Shown here piece by piece: positions 1 through 9,660 of a DNA stretch of 64,000 nucleotides (its first letter is position 1; the number at the start of each line of letters is the position of its first letter). The notes beneath the pieces are model-generated. The model was not told the origin of the DNA. It did not search any database and worked only from the letters and a program-made list of their open reading frames with translations. This stretch comes from Ramichloridium luteum. Lineage: Eukaryota; Ascomycota; Dothideomycetes; Mycosphaerellales; Dissoconiaceae. Where the stretch lies: NCBI GenBank assembly GCA_002368545.1, contig MTSC01000034.1:124001-188000 (forward strand), written 5' to 3'. The translations under genes were made by a program, and so were the position numbers.

Positions 1-339
1 GCACTGGAAGCGCTTGCCTCAGCGCCTGAAGCAGAGAAATTTCTCCGTATATTGGTCAAGGCGAAAGGACTGGAAGACTTCAAACTCAAAGTGCGACCTG
101 TAAGTCATCATGGTTCTCGTTCGACTTCTGATGAGCTATCGTGGCTAACTTTGTCATTCGATCAATCGCAGGATACCCCCATATCCCGGATCATCAAGGC
201 TGCAAAACAGACATTCAAAGTCGCAGAGGGCGAGACCGCCTACCTCGAGTTCGATGGCGAGCGCTTGGATCTTGCTCAACGCGTGCAAGAGACAGAGATT
301 GAAGATATGGATTGCCTCCACATGCATATCGGGAGTTAA
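1..339 (+). CDS. 3' end of a Rad60/SLD SUMO-like domain protein (partial)
   Basis: The gene enters from the left edge. Exon 1..99 is open to the border and encodes a stretch containing FLRILVKAKG; intron 100..171 (GTAAGT...CAG); last exon 172..339 ends in TAA. The joined tail reads ...KLKVRP-DTPISRIIKAAKQ... and then an acidic YLEFDGERLDL segment. It closes with an MDCLHMHIGS-type end, which is how Rad60-SLD (ubiquitin-2 like) domains end: a beta-grasp fold with 'D-x-T/D-x-I-x(n)-D-x-hydrophobic' spacing. Proteins of this kind (Rad60/Esc2/NIP45 type) work with SUMO in genome stability. There is no C-terminal diglycine, so it is a SUMO-like domain rather than SUMO itself. The N-terminal part and the true gene length lie outside the window. 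Confidence 0.7.
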   Translation, partial: ALEALASAPEAEKFLRILVKAKGLEDFKLKVRPVSHHGSRSTSDELSWLTLSFDQSQDTPISRIIKAAKQTFKVAEGETAYLEFDGERLDLAQRVQETEIEDMDCLHMHIGS

Positions 340-488
340 GGATGGGGCACATTGGAAAGTGACCCTAAGAGGGTCCAACGTTGGTTTTGTGCATTACGAT
401 GATGACGATGATGATACCATGATTCCCCTGCCAACGCCGCGCTGTTCACAAAGAAAAGTATATTACAAGATCCTGCCCTGCACCCGCC
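340..488. repeat. Short GAT/GAC trinucleotide run in a 3' intergenic gap
   Basis: The gap between two convergent genes carries an imperfect GAT/GAC run at about 398..416. It is short and probably only slippage-prone 3' UTR sequence. Confidence 0.4.
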
Positions 489-1268
489 TCAGATGCGCAC
501 ACCCTTGCTTCTCAATAGATTCACCACCGCGCCGCCTTGATGTCCAAGCCACTGCATTGTTCCACCAACAACAGTACCTACTGTCCTCAAGTCCTCCAAT
601 CTTCGGTCAAGAAATTGCTCTGTATCGTGAAAATCTGATGATTGGTCCGTAGTCTGGAAGACCTCTGCTGCGGCATAGATCGCCGACAACGATGCGCGCT
701 TTGTATACCACGAGCCATCAACAGCTTTGTCGCCTGCTAGAAACCAGATTTCATCGCTAAGGCGCGCCAGCTCGCGCAATGATTCCGGGATGTTCTCCGC
801 GAGCGACATGAGTCCAAGAGCTTCCTGCCACCGTCCCACCACATCTGCCTCAGCATTTGCGCGCAGCCGCGCGAGCACTAGTGCCCGCACGCGACGGCCG
901 ACACCAGCGCCAGCACGAAGCTCTTCTTCCGGGAATTGCACGCGATTCGCAAGGGCTAGCCGCTGCGACACGAGATGATAGCGAACCAGTTCGAATGCGC
1001 CTTTCGGGAAGAGGTTGGTAGAGATGTCCCGATATCCAGCATCGCGTGCACCTTGCGTCAGTGCCTCTAGTCGGAATCCTTGCGCGGGGACATGCGCGAG
1101 GGCAGCAGACAGAATGCGCGATTCCGGCTCAGGATATGACGGCTCCTCGGACGCCTCGTATGAGTGGTAGAGCGCTTGTCGTGGTTGCGATAAGAGCAAG
1201 GGACGCATAGCTGCCGGTGTGCGGAGAACAGCCGGCAGGGACATTGGCTTCGGAGGGAGATGGATCAT
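489..1268 (-). CDS. COQ9: Ubiquinone biosynthesis protein COQ9, mitochondrial
   Basis: A single exon of 259 codons from the first ATG (1268). COQ9 is a lipid-binding TetR-fold protein of the mitochondrial matrix that presents coenzyme Q intermediates to COQ7. The sequence shows an Arg/Ser-rich, acid-poor N-terminus typical of a presequence, then the COQ9 signature: SRILSAALAHVPAQGF, the DISTNLFPKGAFELVRYHL block, and near the end FHDTEQFLDRRLEDLRTVG. Length matches fungal COQ9. The same frame stays open for another 39 codons upstream without an ATG, and an acceptor-like CAG lies near 1415, so a short additional 5' exon is possible. It faces the neighbouring SLD gene tail to tail. Confidence 0.9.
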   Translation of the reverse strand: MIHLPPKPMSLPAVLRTPAAMRPLLLSQPRQALYHSYEASEEPSYPEPESRILSAALAHVPAQGFRLEALTQGARDAGYRDISTNLFPKGAFELVRYHLVSQRLALANRVQFPEEELRAGAGVGRRVRALVLARLRANAEADVVGRWQEALGLMSLAENIPESLRELARLSDEIWFLAGDKAVDGSWYTKRASLSAIYAAAEVFQTTDQSSDFHDTEQFLDRRLEDLRTVGTVVGGTMQWLGHQGGAVVNLLRSKGVRI

Positions 1269-2017
1269 CGTTTCGGTGAAGGTGGGGGCAGTAGTCCTTG
1301 GGGGAGGTGGTTGATGGGAGGGGCGGTGCAACCTCAATGAAATTGTATCGGTATTTGATTGAAGCACGGGCTTCAATGGCGTCAAGATCGAGCTGTATTT
1401 GATTGGCCATTCACCTGTGGCCGCTAACGGCGGGCTGCAGTGAGGCGGCCACGCGGCTCAAAGCACGAAGAGCGGAAGTCAAGAGTCCCCTATGCCTCAG
1501 GCTCTTCAATGCCCCAACATTTACAGTATGTACCCTATGCCGCTGAGCTGCTGGCCACTTTAAAGGCGCGTATTGATCTTCATTGATTTCTCTGTGGTTG
1601 ATCTCTTGATTGTTCTGAAGACTAGGGAGCGTGGTGAATCCAATTTCAAGCGTTCGTGCTCATTCACATTCCGTAGATCTTGGACGAGGTATTTGAATAT
1701 AGATTGAAGAAGGACAAAATGAACTGTAGACGTGCGTCTGAAATCATTGTGTTGATCAAACATCGATAGCCTCTGAACGCAGGAGCAGGCAATATGGTTC
1801 GGTAGCCGCGGTGGTGTATCAAGAATAAATTAATGCAGTGTTGAACATCAATGCCACGCTATCCCGAATCTAGGACAAATAGCCACAAGCTGTCCTTAAG
1901 CCCATGCTCCACGTCTCAAGACCCTGATCGAACACCAGCACGACTTTACTACGACTACCTTACCACCCTTCCCTTCCTCGCCTCTCGCAATTCTTGCATA
2001 ACCCATATTCACCAACC
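1269..2017. other. Divergent intergenic region COQ9 / RAMP4
   Basis: About 750 bp between two divergently transcribed genes, so it must hold both promoters. No convincing ORF, RNA gene or repeat was seen; short ORFs here have no protein-like composition. Confidence 0.5.
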
Positions 2018-2535
2018 ATGGTAAGTTCACCGGCTTGTCCATGGTTCGAATTGTTTCTTGCTTGGTACTTCGAGACTGACATTCGATGTTCTCACGTGGG
2101 CAGGCGCAAACACCGCAGCAACGCCGGGCGAACGAGCAATTCGCCAAAAAGCAGGAGCGCAAGATGGGCAAGACGTCTGAAGCGGTCGCTGCGATCGACG
2201 CTCGACGTGAGAAGCCGCAAAAGTCGCCGATCAGCCCCATCTGGTTATGTAAGTGCCTGACACCTTGCCCTTCGCTTGGTCTCTGGGAATGGTCAGGGTT
2301 TCGCGCTGGATTGAGCGTGGAAGTCTCGCCGCTCGAACGAGTATGGAAGCAAGGCCCGGCCAGTGTTAGCGGCCGGAAATATCCCCAGGAATAATCGAAG
2401 ATCGAAGAGCATGCGAAGACGATCCATTGCCTACTTCCTGGTTACTGACAGCATACTTTTCCAGATCTCCTCCTCTTCGTTGTCTGCGGCGGCGTTATCG
2501 TGGAGCTGCTGCGCATCATTGCAGGATTCTTCTAG
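2018..2535 (+). CDS. YSY6: RAMP4/YSY6 (SERP1-like) ER translocon-associated protein
   Basis: Three exons: 2018..2020 (only the ATG), 2104..2248 and 2465..2535, giving 72 residues. The product reads M-AQTPQQRRANEQFAKKQER..., followed by KMGKTSEA, a KSPISPIWL junction and a C-terminal hydrophobic helix (LLLFVVCGGVIVELLRII) ending GFF. That is the RAMP4/SERP1/YSY6 family, a small tail-anchored protein bound to the Sec61 translocon that protects new membrane proteins. Splice sites are strong (GTAAGT/CAG, GTAAGT/CAG, with an actgac branch site in intron 1) and each phase was checked; the second junction falls inside the Tyr before the helix. The unusual point is that exon 1 codes for nothing but the initiator Met. 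It converges on ERJ5, another ER protein. Confidence 0.93.
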
Positions 2536-3085
2536 AGTGTTACGACCACCTTGAACCTGCGACCCTATGAACGAAATGTTACCTCTGCGAGGAGCGTGGG
2601 AAAGGAGGGAATTGAGCAGTTCGGGCGAAGGACTGGCAGACGGAGGAGTCAGAAGGCGGCATGTTCCGCACAGTCGGCCGGACTTGCCTCCAATCTCATT
2701 TCACATAAAAGAATCTTGATTTTAAGGTACAAAGAACTCGGCATGGCGGGCGTTGGGAAGGGATAATTGCCAGATTTACGTTTGCGGTGTACTAGTCGAA
2801 AGAAGCGGATGGAGCAATCTCACAACATGGGTTATTGTGACATGTCAGTCCGCCGATACCCCAGCTAAGCGTGAGACATGCGTTGCAATATGAAAAAGCA
2901 GGTTATGGATTTTGCGTAAGCATGATGTAGAAATTGGTCTTCTTTTCGGCACAACCGTTCTCGTCGGTTCCCGTGCTTCATCTCCTCCATCGTAAACTCG
3001 CTTTTGTTTATTCCAAAAGTCCAATGCTCCCGCTTTGGTGTACAATAAATGCTCCTCCGTCCAACTTTTGGCAATCAAGAAGGGC
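2536..3085. other. Convergent 3' intergenic region RAMP4 / ERJ5
   Basis: 550 bp between two 3' ends. Only shadow-like ORFs; probably the two 3' UTRs. Nothing else recognised. Confidence 0.5.
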
Positions 3086-4478
3086 TTACGAGCGCTTCTT
3101 GGCGTTGCGTCGTCGCGCCTCGCCCTGTGGGTTGGCCGGAATGGCCGAGTGCAGTAAGCTCTCGGTTGCATCAAGTTCAGCTGGCTCACCCTGGACTTCC
3201 CAAGCGACATGCGAGGACGTCTGGCGGTTGAGGAGCTTGCCCAAGGACTGGTTGTAGAGGAGCAAGGGAAGGCGTACGAGGACTGTGTCAGAGATGGTGG
3301 GGAACGGCACTTCGTTGGGCTAGGGAGAGCAGTCTGGTCAGTCGCTGTCGCAGTTCACGGTTTGGCGTGGGAACTTACATCCAACAAAAACTCTTGTCGC
3401 TCGCCCTCGGCGGTCACTTCCTCAAGGAAGACATTGCCGACGCTGTCCACAATCAAGACCTTGCCGTTCTCGGCTACAGTGCGCTTCTTGGCTCCGACAG
3501 GCCCAGGCTGGTCAGCCTCGACGGGGGTGCTGATACCCGAAGTGCGCGCCTTCTCAGCTACTACAGCCTTGGTCTTGCTGGGGTTCTTAGCCTCCTTGCG
3601 CTTCTCTTTCTCCATTGCACGCTTCTGCTTGCGATTCCATTGCATGCTCTCGTCCGATTCGGGGGCAGCTGCAGCTGGCGCTGGCGCGCTGGTACCGTCA
3701 AGACCCGGAATGGCCCCAATGCTGCCTTCGTCACCCCAGGCCGTGCGCCGAGCATGTCGAACGTAGCGATCGACGAACTCCCGCTGCCTCCGGTAGCTCA
3801 CGTACAATGCGGCATAGTGGACTGCGCCACCACCAAACAGAAAGAGGCCGATCAGCACTGTGCCCAAACCTGGGCGGAAGCGCTCGTAATAGTATCCAGT
3901 GCCACGCCATGCTGGGAAGCCGTTCCGAAGAAAGTGATCATATCGGTCACGCTCTGGTCCACGTAGCACGTTGACGATCAAACTGAGACGCTCGAAGCGT
4001 GCCGAAGCCTCCTTGTTGAAACGGGCGGTCTCTGATGCCGACGGCTGCCGATTCTTTTGCACATGCACCGTAGGCTTTGCTCCTGGCTTAGTCGACTGTC
4101 GCTTGGGTGCATTGTATGACGCTAGCCAACTGCTTCGAGCCTTGTCGGGGTGTAGCGACCGGGAGAGCTTGCGGTAAGCCTTGTTGATGTCGTCTTGGTT
4201 CGCATTCGGTGCGATGCCAAGGAAGGAATAGAAGGTAACGTTGGCACCCTCGTGGGTTTGCACCTCGTCTCGCAAGCGAAAGATTTCGTGGTCCTCCTTT
4301 GGTGGGGAAGAGTTGTCAGTTTCAGCCAACATCAGTTTTGTGAGCGCGGAGCATTGGAAACCCTGCGCCAATGGACGAAGTAACAGAAGAACTGGAAGTG
4401 TAAACAGAGACTTACTTTTGACCATGCTGCCACGATGGCGGCGAAGCACACAACCAGCAAGATGAGAAATTGCCTCAT
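3086..4478 (-). CDS. ERJ5: ERJ5-type ER membrane DnaJ protein
   Basis: Three exons on the minus strand: 4416..4478, 3379..4296 and 3086..3319 (404 residues). Exon 1 is a signal peptide/anchor, MRQFLILLVVCFAAIVAAWSK. Exon 2 starts at EDHEIFRLRDEV and carries the J domain (FYSFLGIAPNA, then HPDK), a transmembrane segment (LGTVLIGLFLFGGGAVHYA) and a long charged cytosolic tail. Exon 3 adds PNEVPFPTISDTVLVRLP, the conserved C-terminal block. Family knowledge: Erj5 is an ER co-chaperone of Kar2/BiP with the J domain in the lumen. The exon 2 acceptor (AAG after a CTCTTCCCC tract at about 4297) was chosen because it joins AWSK directly to EDHEIF as in relatives. A CAG acceptor upstream would add about 26 residues in frame, so the junction has some doubt. 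Confidence 0.88.
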
Positions 4479-4858
4479 TGTGAACGCCCAGCTTAGCGAA
4501 CAAACTGTCGTTAATGAGAGAGGTCCAGCGCCAGCTCTTGAGGAAAAGTATCGACGGGGTAAAGCACGTTCAAGGACTAGTGGCAGGAGGCCCTGAAATT
4601 TACGGGATGCTATGAATAAAATTTGGGACACAATTGATCGCGAAACCCCTGTGCAAGTCATCCCTGTTCCCATGTGATCCTACAAATGATGGCCCTACTT
4701 GTATATAGTCTAAGCAATTCAAAAGCGACCTAGCTATGTAGTTCTTGAGCATCTATACCTATGCTTATGCTTAAACTTCTACGTTGTATAAAGGATACAA
4801 TACTTTCCCTCCCAATATCAACCACTTTTGAGACCATTGCTAAAGCCAAGTCGCCAAC
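4479..4858. promoter_or_regulatory. Divergent promoter region ERJ5 / DUF1857 gene
   Basis: 380 bp between two start codons pointing apart; it must contain both promoters. No clear TATA or ER-stress element could be defended by eye. Confidence 0.45.
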
Positions 4859-5406
4859 ATGGTTGTCGTTCATTGTGCCTACACAGAGCAAATCAACCCC
4901 GCAGGAGCCACGCCTGTCCTGACGCGCGACCAGATCTGGCGGGGTCTTCAGCGGAAGGTCCGCCGCGCACAAGACTTCGTGCCGGTCATTGAAGGCTGCG
5001 ATGTGATTGAGGACAAAGGGGACGAGGTAGTGCGTGTCGCCCATTTCAAGGCCATGGGCGACCGGCCGGCGATGAAGGTGCAGGAGACGTGCCGAAGCTA
5101 TTATCCCACCAGAGTAAGTCCAATGGCTCCTGTGAGACACACACGAACGGACTACTGAAAGAACGACAGATCGATTTCATCCAGCCCAGCGGTGCGGTTA
5201 TTACGAACACCGTGAGTGATGGGCCCGGGCTAGACGAGCACAGCTACCACATGACATACACGTTTGAGTGGAGGTTTCCTGAGGTTGCGGAGGGTAGCGA
5301 CGAGGCAAAGAAGTTGTCTGTAACTAAGACCAAGGAAGCACAGCAGGCTGTGCATAGCTCCATTGTCTCCATGCGGCAGATGGCTGAGAGGGGCGAGCTT
5401 GATTGA
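4859..5406 (+). CDS. DUF1857 (SRPBCC-fold) family protein
   Basis: Two exons, 4859..5113 and 5170..5406, with a 56-bp intron (GTAAGT...CAG), giving 163 residues. The N-terminus MVVVHCAYTEQINP, the WRGLQRKVRRAQDFVPVIEGC block, the RPAMKVQETCRSYYPTR-IDFIQPSG junction and the YTFEWRFPE strand match the fungal/bacterial DUF1857 family of small single-domain START-like (SRPBCC) proteins. Such folds bind hydrophobic ligands; the in vivo role of this family is not established. No signal peptide, no membrane segment. It ends 129 bp from the 3' end of the convergent glutaredoxin gene. Confidence 0.85.
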
Positions 5407-5535
5407 GTGTGATGCTCCCAGGACAACCTGACAGCCAAAGTTCTCGCGCGCGACGAATCATAAATCCATGAATTGTGTTCATTTCTCTTTATTCTTTATG
5501 CTATCCGCCAAGAATTGAGTGTGTTGTTGCATTAC

Positions 5536-5961
5536 TCAGAGGGCATTAGCCGACTTCAAGAGCTCGGGCAGCTCGCTCTTCTTTGCCTGAAGGTCCGAGT
5601 TGCCACCGATGTGCTTCTGACCGATGAAGATGTTGGGGACCGAGCGCTGCTTTGTGATCTCCTCCAGAGCGTCCTGGATCGCGGCACCGTCGCCTGCAGA
5701 ATTTGTGAGAAGAGGCTCTTCAATGTCCAGGCTGAAAGGACTGCTACTTACTGACTTGGTCGAGCTCAATGATGTAGGACTTTGCTCCGAGCTCGCTCAG
5801 CAGCGACTTGGTCGCCTTGCAGTACGGGCAGTACGACTTTGAGAAGACAGCTGAGTGAAGTCGTCAGCGATTCGAAATAATCGTGCGATGAAGGCTTGCG
5901 CGCATCACATACCGACTGCGTTGCTGTCGATGATTTCTTGTGCCTTAGCCTTAGCAGCCAT
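5536..5961 (-). CDS. GRX1: Dithiol glutaredoxin (CPYC)
   Basis: Three exons: 5913..5961, 5752..5850 and 5536..5693 (101 residues). The joined product has the glutaredoxin fold in order: MAAKAKAQEIIDSNAV, the active site KSYCPYCKAT (Cys24/Cys27), LIIELDQ-like strand followed by VSDGAAIQDAL, the cis-Pro loop RSVPNIFI and the glutathione-binding GGNSDLQAK. It reduces protein and glutathione mixed disulphides using GSH. The two introns (GTATGT...CAG and GTAAGT...CAG) join in phases 1 and 1. The frame upstream of Met1 stays open and contains NINFLRSFFRSPASP, so a longer, possibly mitochondrial, form from an upstream start is conceivable as in yeast GRX2; an upstream ATG exists in that frame but is far away. 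Confidence 0.93.
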
Positions 5962-7291
5962 GATGTCTTGTGGGCTCGCGGGGGAGCGAAAGAAGGAGCG
6001 TAAGAAGTTAATGTTGGGCGATTGGTGTCTGGGTCTTGCGCGTTGAGCGAGTCGAAGATTATGTTGCGGTTGTCGAAAAATATAGTGACTGTATGATCGA
6101 GCAGAAAGGGTCGAGGAGCACGGCGGGCAACCGGCAGCACGCCATGCTCTAGCTGTCGTAGTGACGTGCCTGCCCGGCAGTGGAATGTTGACAAATCGAG
6201 GGACCATCGATGAGGTACAGCGGGCAACGCAGCTCGCCAATTGCGGGCAAGTATCGCTCGTGCCGCTTCTCAACATACCGCAGTCAAGTAGTTCCAGGCA
6301 CGGTTACGGTCTCATGGCCGAGAGATGCGGTAGTGAATTTGTCACTGCACGTTCGAGTGCAGTGACCAAGTGCCGCTGTGCTCGGTGGTTTTGGGGCCAC
6401 GGACGTCATCTGCGAGTTGATCCTACTGTAACTAACCACCCCGAAGGAGACGGATTTGTGAGCGGTTCCGGGGAAATGCCGACGGTTGACACACAAACGC
6501 GACAGTCAAACCGAAAGAAATGAATGTACGAAACAAACATGGAAGAAGATGTGTGGAATCATCGAGTATGTACATGCCAGTCCATCCCCTTTGAGATCAC
6601 TTTTGCTGCGCGTGAACGATATTTCCGACAAAGTGAAGGTGTCCAAAGAGGCTCACTTCGAACTGGAGTAGAATCAAATGGTCTGCTGCTGATAGCAATG
6701 TGCTCGACCGAACTATTTCATACTTGTCAAAGCTTTTGCTTTTGAAGCCAACCAGTGCCCGTTCAATTCGTCAACTGCCTCAGTCCAGAACCTTGTAGCG
6801 TGTTCGAGACGCTCGAAATGCTCTAAGACCATCTGACGGTCTCGCCGTGGCAAACATAAGCCCAATGCATCATCGTGGGCGCCAGATTTTGATTAAATCT
6901 CTGCGCATTAGTTCTCGTTGACCACAGCTCTGTTTGATCGTGGAGTATTTGTGAGCGGCTGATATCTTGAGCGGCTATTACTCGAGGACTTTCCCAATCC
7001 GAGTCTGAGGGTGCTCTAGTCTGACTCTCCAGCCACTAAGAGACAGTATCGGAGCTGGTGATACCGCTGTCTGCTGCGCTCGAAGGAACCGCCAGCACCT
7101 GCGGTAGTGGATCCTTGGATCTACCGCACGCGCTCCAGCTACAGCTAAGTCTTCTGGTGACCAACAACGTTGCTGGACCTTGCCCAAAGAACTTGGTATA
7201 ACTCAGGGCATGCCATGTCGCTGTAAGGATATGCTGTCATGCTCAAGGATGTAGCAACGTGTAAGCTTGCTTCCCGCTTCAAAACGCTTGT
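5962..7291. other. Long intergenic region upstream of the glutaredoxin gene
   Basis: About 1.3 kb between the glutaredoxin start and the 3' end of the MIM2-like gene. Short ORFs on both strands lack protein-like features. No repeat or RNA gene was recognised. Confidence 0.45.
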
Positions 7292-7687
7292 TCAAAGGGA
7301 GGCCGCTGCCTGTATGGCACCTGCGGCTTTGAAAGCCGTAGGGCTGGTGATTTCAACGGTGACTGGGTATTTCCACTCCATGAATTTGGTCCAGCCTGGA
7401 TCTACTGTCAGCTTCGATGTACAACTCTCCCTACATCTTTGACCCATACCCCAGTAGGCGCACTTGCGGCCGAAGTATTTACCCAGGTAGGGTATCAGGA
7501 CCAGAGTCAACATCAATTCCAGCTGTTGCAAGCTTTCCTTCCATTCACGCTCTGCATCTGAGAAATCAGCTTCGCTGGGCGAGATTGGCGTGCTGGAGCC
7601 CGCAGATGAGGAGGGCAACGAGTCGACCTCGTCGTTGCTGTCGGTAGAGGCGTGCGACGGAATGTGGGCGTAGGATGAAGTCGACAT
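7292..7687 (-). CDS. MIM2-like mitochondrial outer-membrane import protein (putative)
   Basis: Two exons, 7450..7687 and 7292..7395 (113 residues); intron of 54 bp with GTATGG donor and CCAG acceptor. The product has a Ser/Asp-rich N-terminus, then EREWKESLQQLELM, a single hydrophobic helix (LTLVLIPYLGKYFGRKCAYWG) and, after the junction, WTKFMEWKYPVTVEI. A short acidic N-tail plus one helix with flanking basic residues and a W-rich end resembles fungal Mim2, which with Mim1 inserts helical proteins into the mitochondrial outer membrane. The family call rests on remembered pattern only. The Gly-Trp junction is phase-checked. It shares a 350-bp promoter with BOL3. Confidence 0.55.
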   Translation of the reverse strand: MSTSSYAHIPSHASTDSNDEVDSLPSSSAGSSTPISPSEADFSDAEREWKESLQQLELMLTLVLIPYLGKYFGRKCAYWGMGQRCRESCTSKLTVDPGWTKFMEWKYPVTVEITSPTAFKAAGAIQAAASL

Positions 7688-8037
7688 GGCTGCTGAGTGT
7701 CGTATAGCGGCTTCGCAATTGAGGAATATTGTAGCGACGATTTGGTGAGTACGCAAGTAGTCGATGAATGTCGGCGTGTCAGGTGGTTTGCTCCGGCGGT
7801 CGGCAAAGCTCCCCAGCACGCTGGCTGGAAACACGCGCAACACGCACCTGGACCAAGCGCGGTGCGAGCTATTCCATTAGTAAGGCTCCGCATGATGGCA
7901 TCGATCCATTCCAATGGAAACCTCTGGGGTACAGCACATCTTCCATTGGGCATAACACAACACAATACCATCATCACCTCCTCGGAAGATTTCAAGAGCT
8001 CCGTCCTGTCCTTCGCGTGATTTCGAGCCTTCACAAC
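7688..8037. promoter_or_regulatory. Bidirectional promoter with two opposed CCAAT boxes
   Basis: 350 bp separate the start codons of the MIM2-like gene and BOL3. A CCAAT lies on the plus strand at 7911..7915 and another on the minus strand at 7945..7949 (ATTGG as read), 90-130 bp upstream of the BOL3 ATG. CCAAT boxes bind the Hap2/3/5 (CBC) complex, which controls respiratory and mitochondrial genes in fungi. That they act here is inference. Confidence 0.45.
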
Positions 8038-8466
8038 ATGTCACTTCAGCGACTCTCTCCGCTGGTACGGACATTGGGACTACGTCCCGCAACAGTGCAA
8101 ACGAGTCGCTTTACCAAACTCCACTCCGGTCGAATGTTCCAACGGCAATCAATGATTCGAATGACTGCTCGCGGTCGCCTCTATTCAACATCACCTTCGA
8201 GTTCCCCAGAATCGCCTGTTGAGCCACCCGAGTTCCTCGACGAGAACGAGCGGCGGATATTCGATCTGCTCGCCACCGAGCTTACGCCTACCAGCCTGGT
8301 TGTACAAGATGTGTCTGGCGGATGCGGTTCTATGTATGCGCTGGACATTGTATCGGCGAAGTTCGCAGGCATGCCGACGATAAAGCAGCATCGACTCGTC
8401 AATCAGGTGCTTGCGGAAGAGATTAAGAAGTGGCATGGCGTGCAACTGAAGACAAAGGCTCCCTGA
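8038..8466 (+). CDS. BOL3: Mitochondrial BolA-like protein (BOL3 type)
   Basis: A single exon of 142 residues. The first about 55 residues are rich in Arg, Ser and Thr and free of acidic residues, as in a mitochondrial presequence. The BolA domain follows: DENERRIFDLLATELTP, the SGGCGSMYALDIVSAKF strand with the conserved Cys, then KQHRLVNQVLAEEIKKWHGVQ. Mitochondrial BolA proteins (Bol3 in yeast) help pass [4Fe-4S] clusters to client enzymes, working with glutaredoxin-5 and Nfu1. ATG 8038 is chosen because the frame upstream has no targeting-like sequence. It diverges from the MIM2-like gene. Confidence 0.9.
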   Translation: MSLQRLSPLVRTLGLRPATVQTSRFTKLHSGRMFQRQSMIRMTARGRLYSTSPSSSPESPVEPPEFLDENERRIFDLLATELTPTSLVVQDVSGGCGSMYALDIVSAKFAGMPTIKQHRLVNQVLAEEIKKWHGVQLKTKAP

Positions 8467-9660
8467 GAGACCACACACCAAGAGCAAGGCCAGTATGATG
8501 GAGCAAATGTGGAATCATGTCCGTCTTTAGATGTCCGGCAATCCCGCAGATACAAGACGTGCTCCCATCCACGCGCCTTGACAAGCCCGAGCACGCCTGC
8601 TAAGCAATCGATGCCGAATCTTTCAAATACGCGTCGCTCTGCCATGGCGATGTTGTAGACATCAATGTTCTCCTGGAGTCTGGTCTACGAGCTTCCAGTC
8701 TACGAGAATGAGCTCTGCCCAAGGCCAGTATTTGTCGACACAAACGCGCAATGCACTGTTCTCGACATTGGGAATCGAGGGAGCCGAACGTGCGTCGCTA
8801 TTCTTCACTGCTTAGATAATTACGCACACCATTCGATCCTCAGGAGACATCACCTGCACCAGGTTCAACGAGGACGAGCCATTTGCAAACATTGGAGAGA
8901 CCATTCATCCTGTGTGACCAATTTATCGATTGAAGTCCATTATGCATAGAACAATAGCGGAATCATCATTTGTAGCAGAATGATTTTGGTGGTGTTATGG
9001 AACTCAATCATGTTTGTACTCTGTCTCTCCTCTACGCTTCTTATTGGAAGTAAACTTCGTCCTCCATTCTTGTTCGGCTGCAAGTTCCGCGGCTGCCATC
9101 GTATTGGACGCTTCATCTCTGTGAAAGGGCGATGCATAGCGCGCTGCAGCACGAGAACTACTTTACAAGCACGAAATTACCAGCCAGTGTCTCTCCGCCT
9201 GTGGCATCTCCGTCTGCATCAATAAATTTCGGCTGGTGAGTGAGGCTGGGCGCAACAGCCGAGGGATCTTCTTTAGCATGCACGGACTCGTCACAAGCCG
9301 AAGTCGCTTGGCCAGTCGTGGGAGCTAGGTTCGTCGGCTGCCGGAGATGTCCGCGGCATAAGTTACTGACGGAGGAAAGGGCACGAGATCGCAAGGCATA
9401 TACTGTGGTTCGGTCCCGTATACAAATCCTAGTCTTTCCCACAAAGCCTTCACCAAGTGTCGCTGTCACACTGTTGTGTTAGTGACCGAGTCTTGCGCCG
9501 AATCGCAAGTCCGCCGAATCCTGCGCATTCGAGTCGATACACACCTGACACGAGCCCCCACTGCGTCGCCTGCGTCGACTCGGTCCCGTGCCATCCCGCA
9601 AGAACAAAAGACGACTTCTTGATCGCATTTCACCTGAACATCAACTCCACATCCGTCACA
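8467..9660. other. Intergenic region before PEX11, with a protein-like minus-strand fragment
   Basis: About 1.2 kb. On the minus strand, 8520..8680 reads like protein (ENIDVYNIAMAERRVFERFG, then LGLVKARGWEHVLYLRD) but I find no start, no convincing splice partner and a stop shortly upstream. It may be a gene relic. The rest shows nothing I can support; the last 200 bp should hold the PEX11 promoter. Confidence 0.35.

Noticed and set aside
2041..2060. GGTTCGAA resembling a tRNA B box
   Set aside because: No A box at the right distance and no cloverleaf; it lies in an intron of RAMP4.
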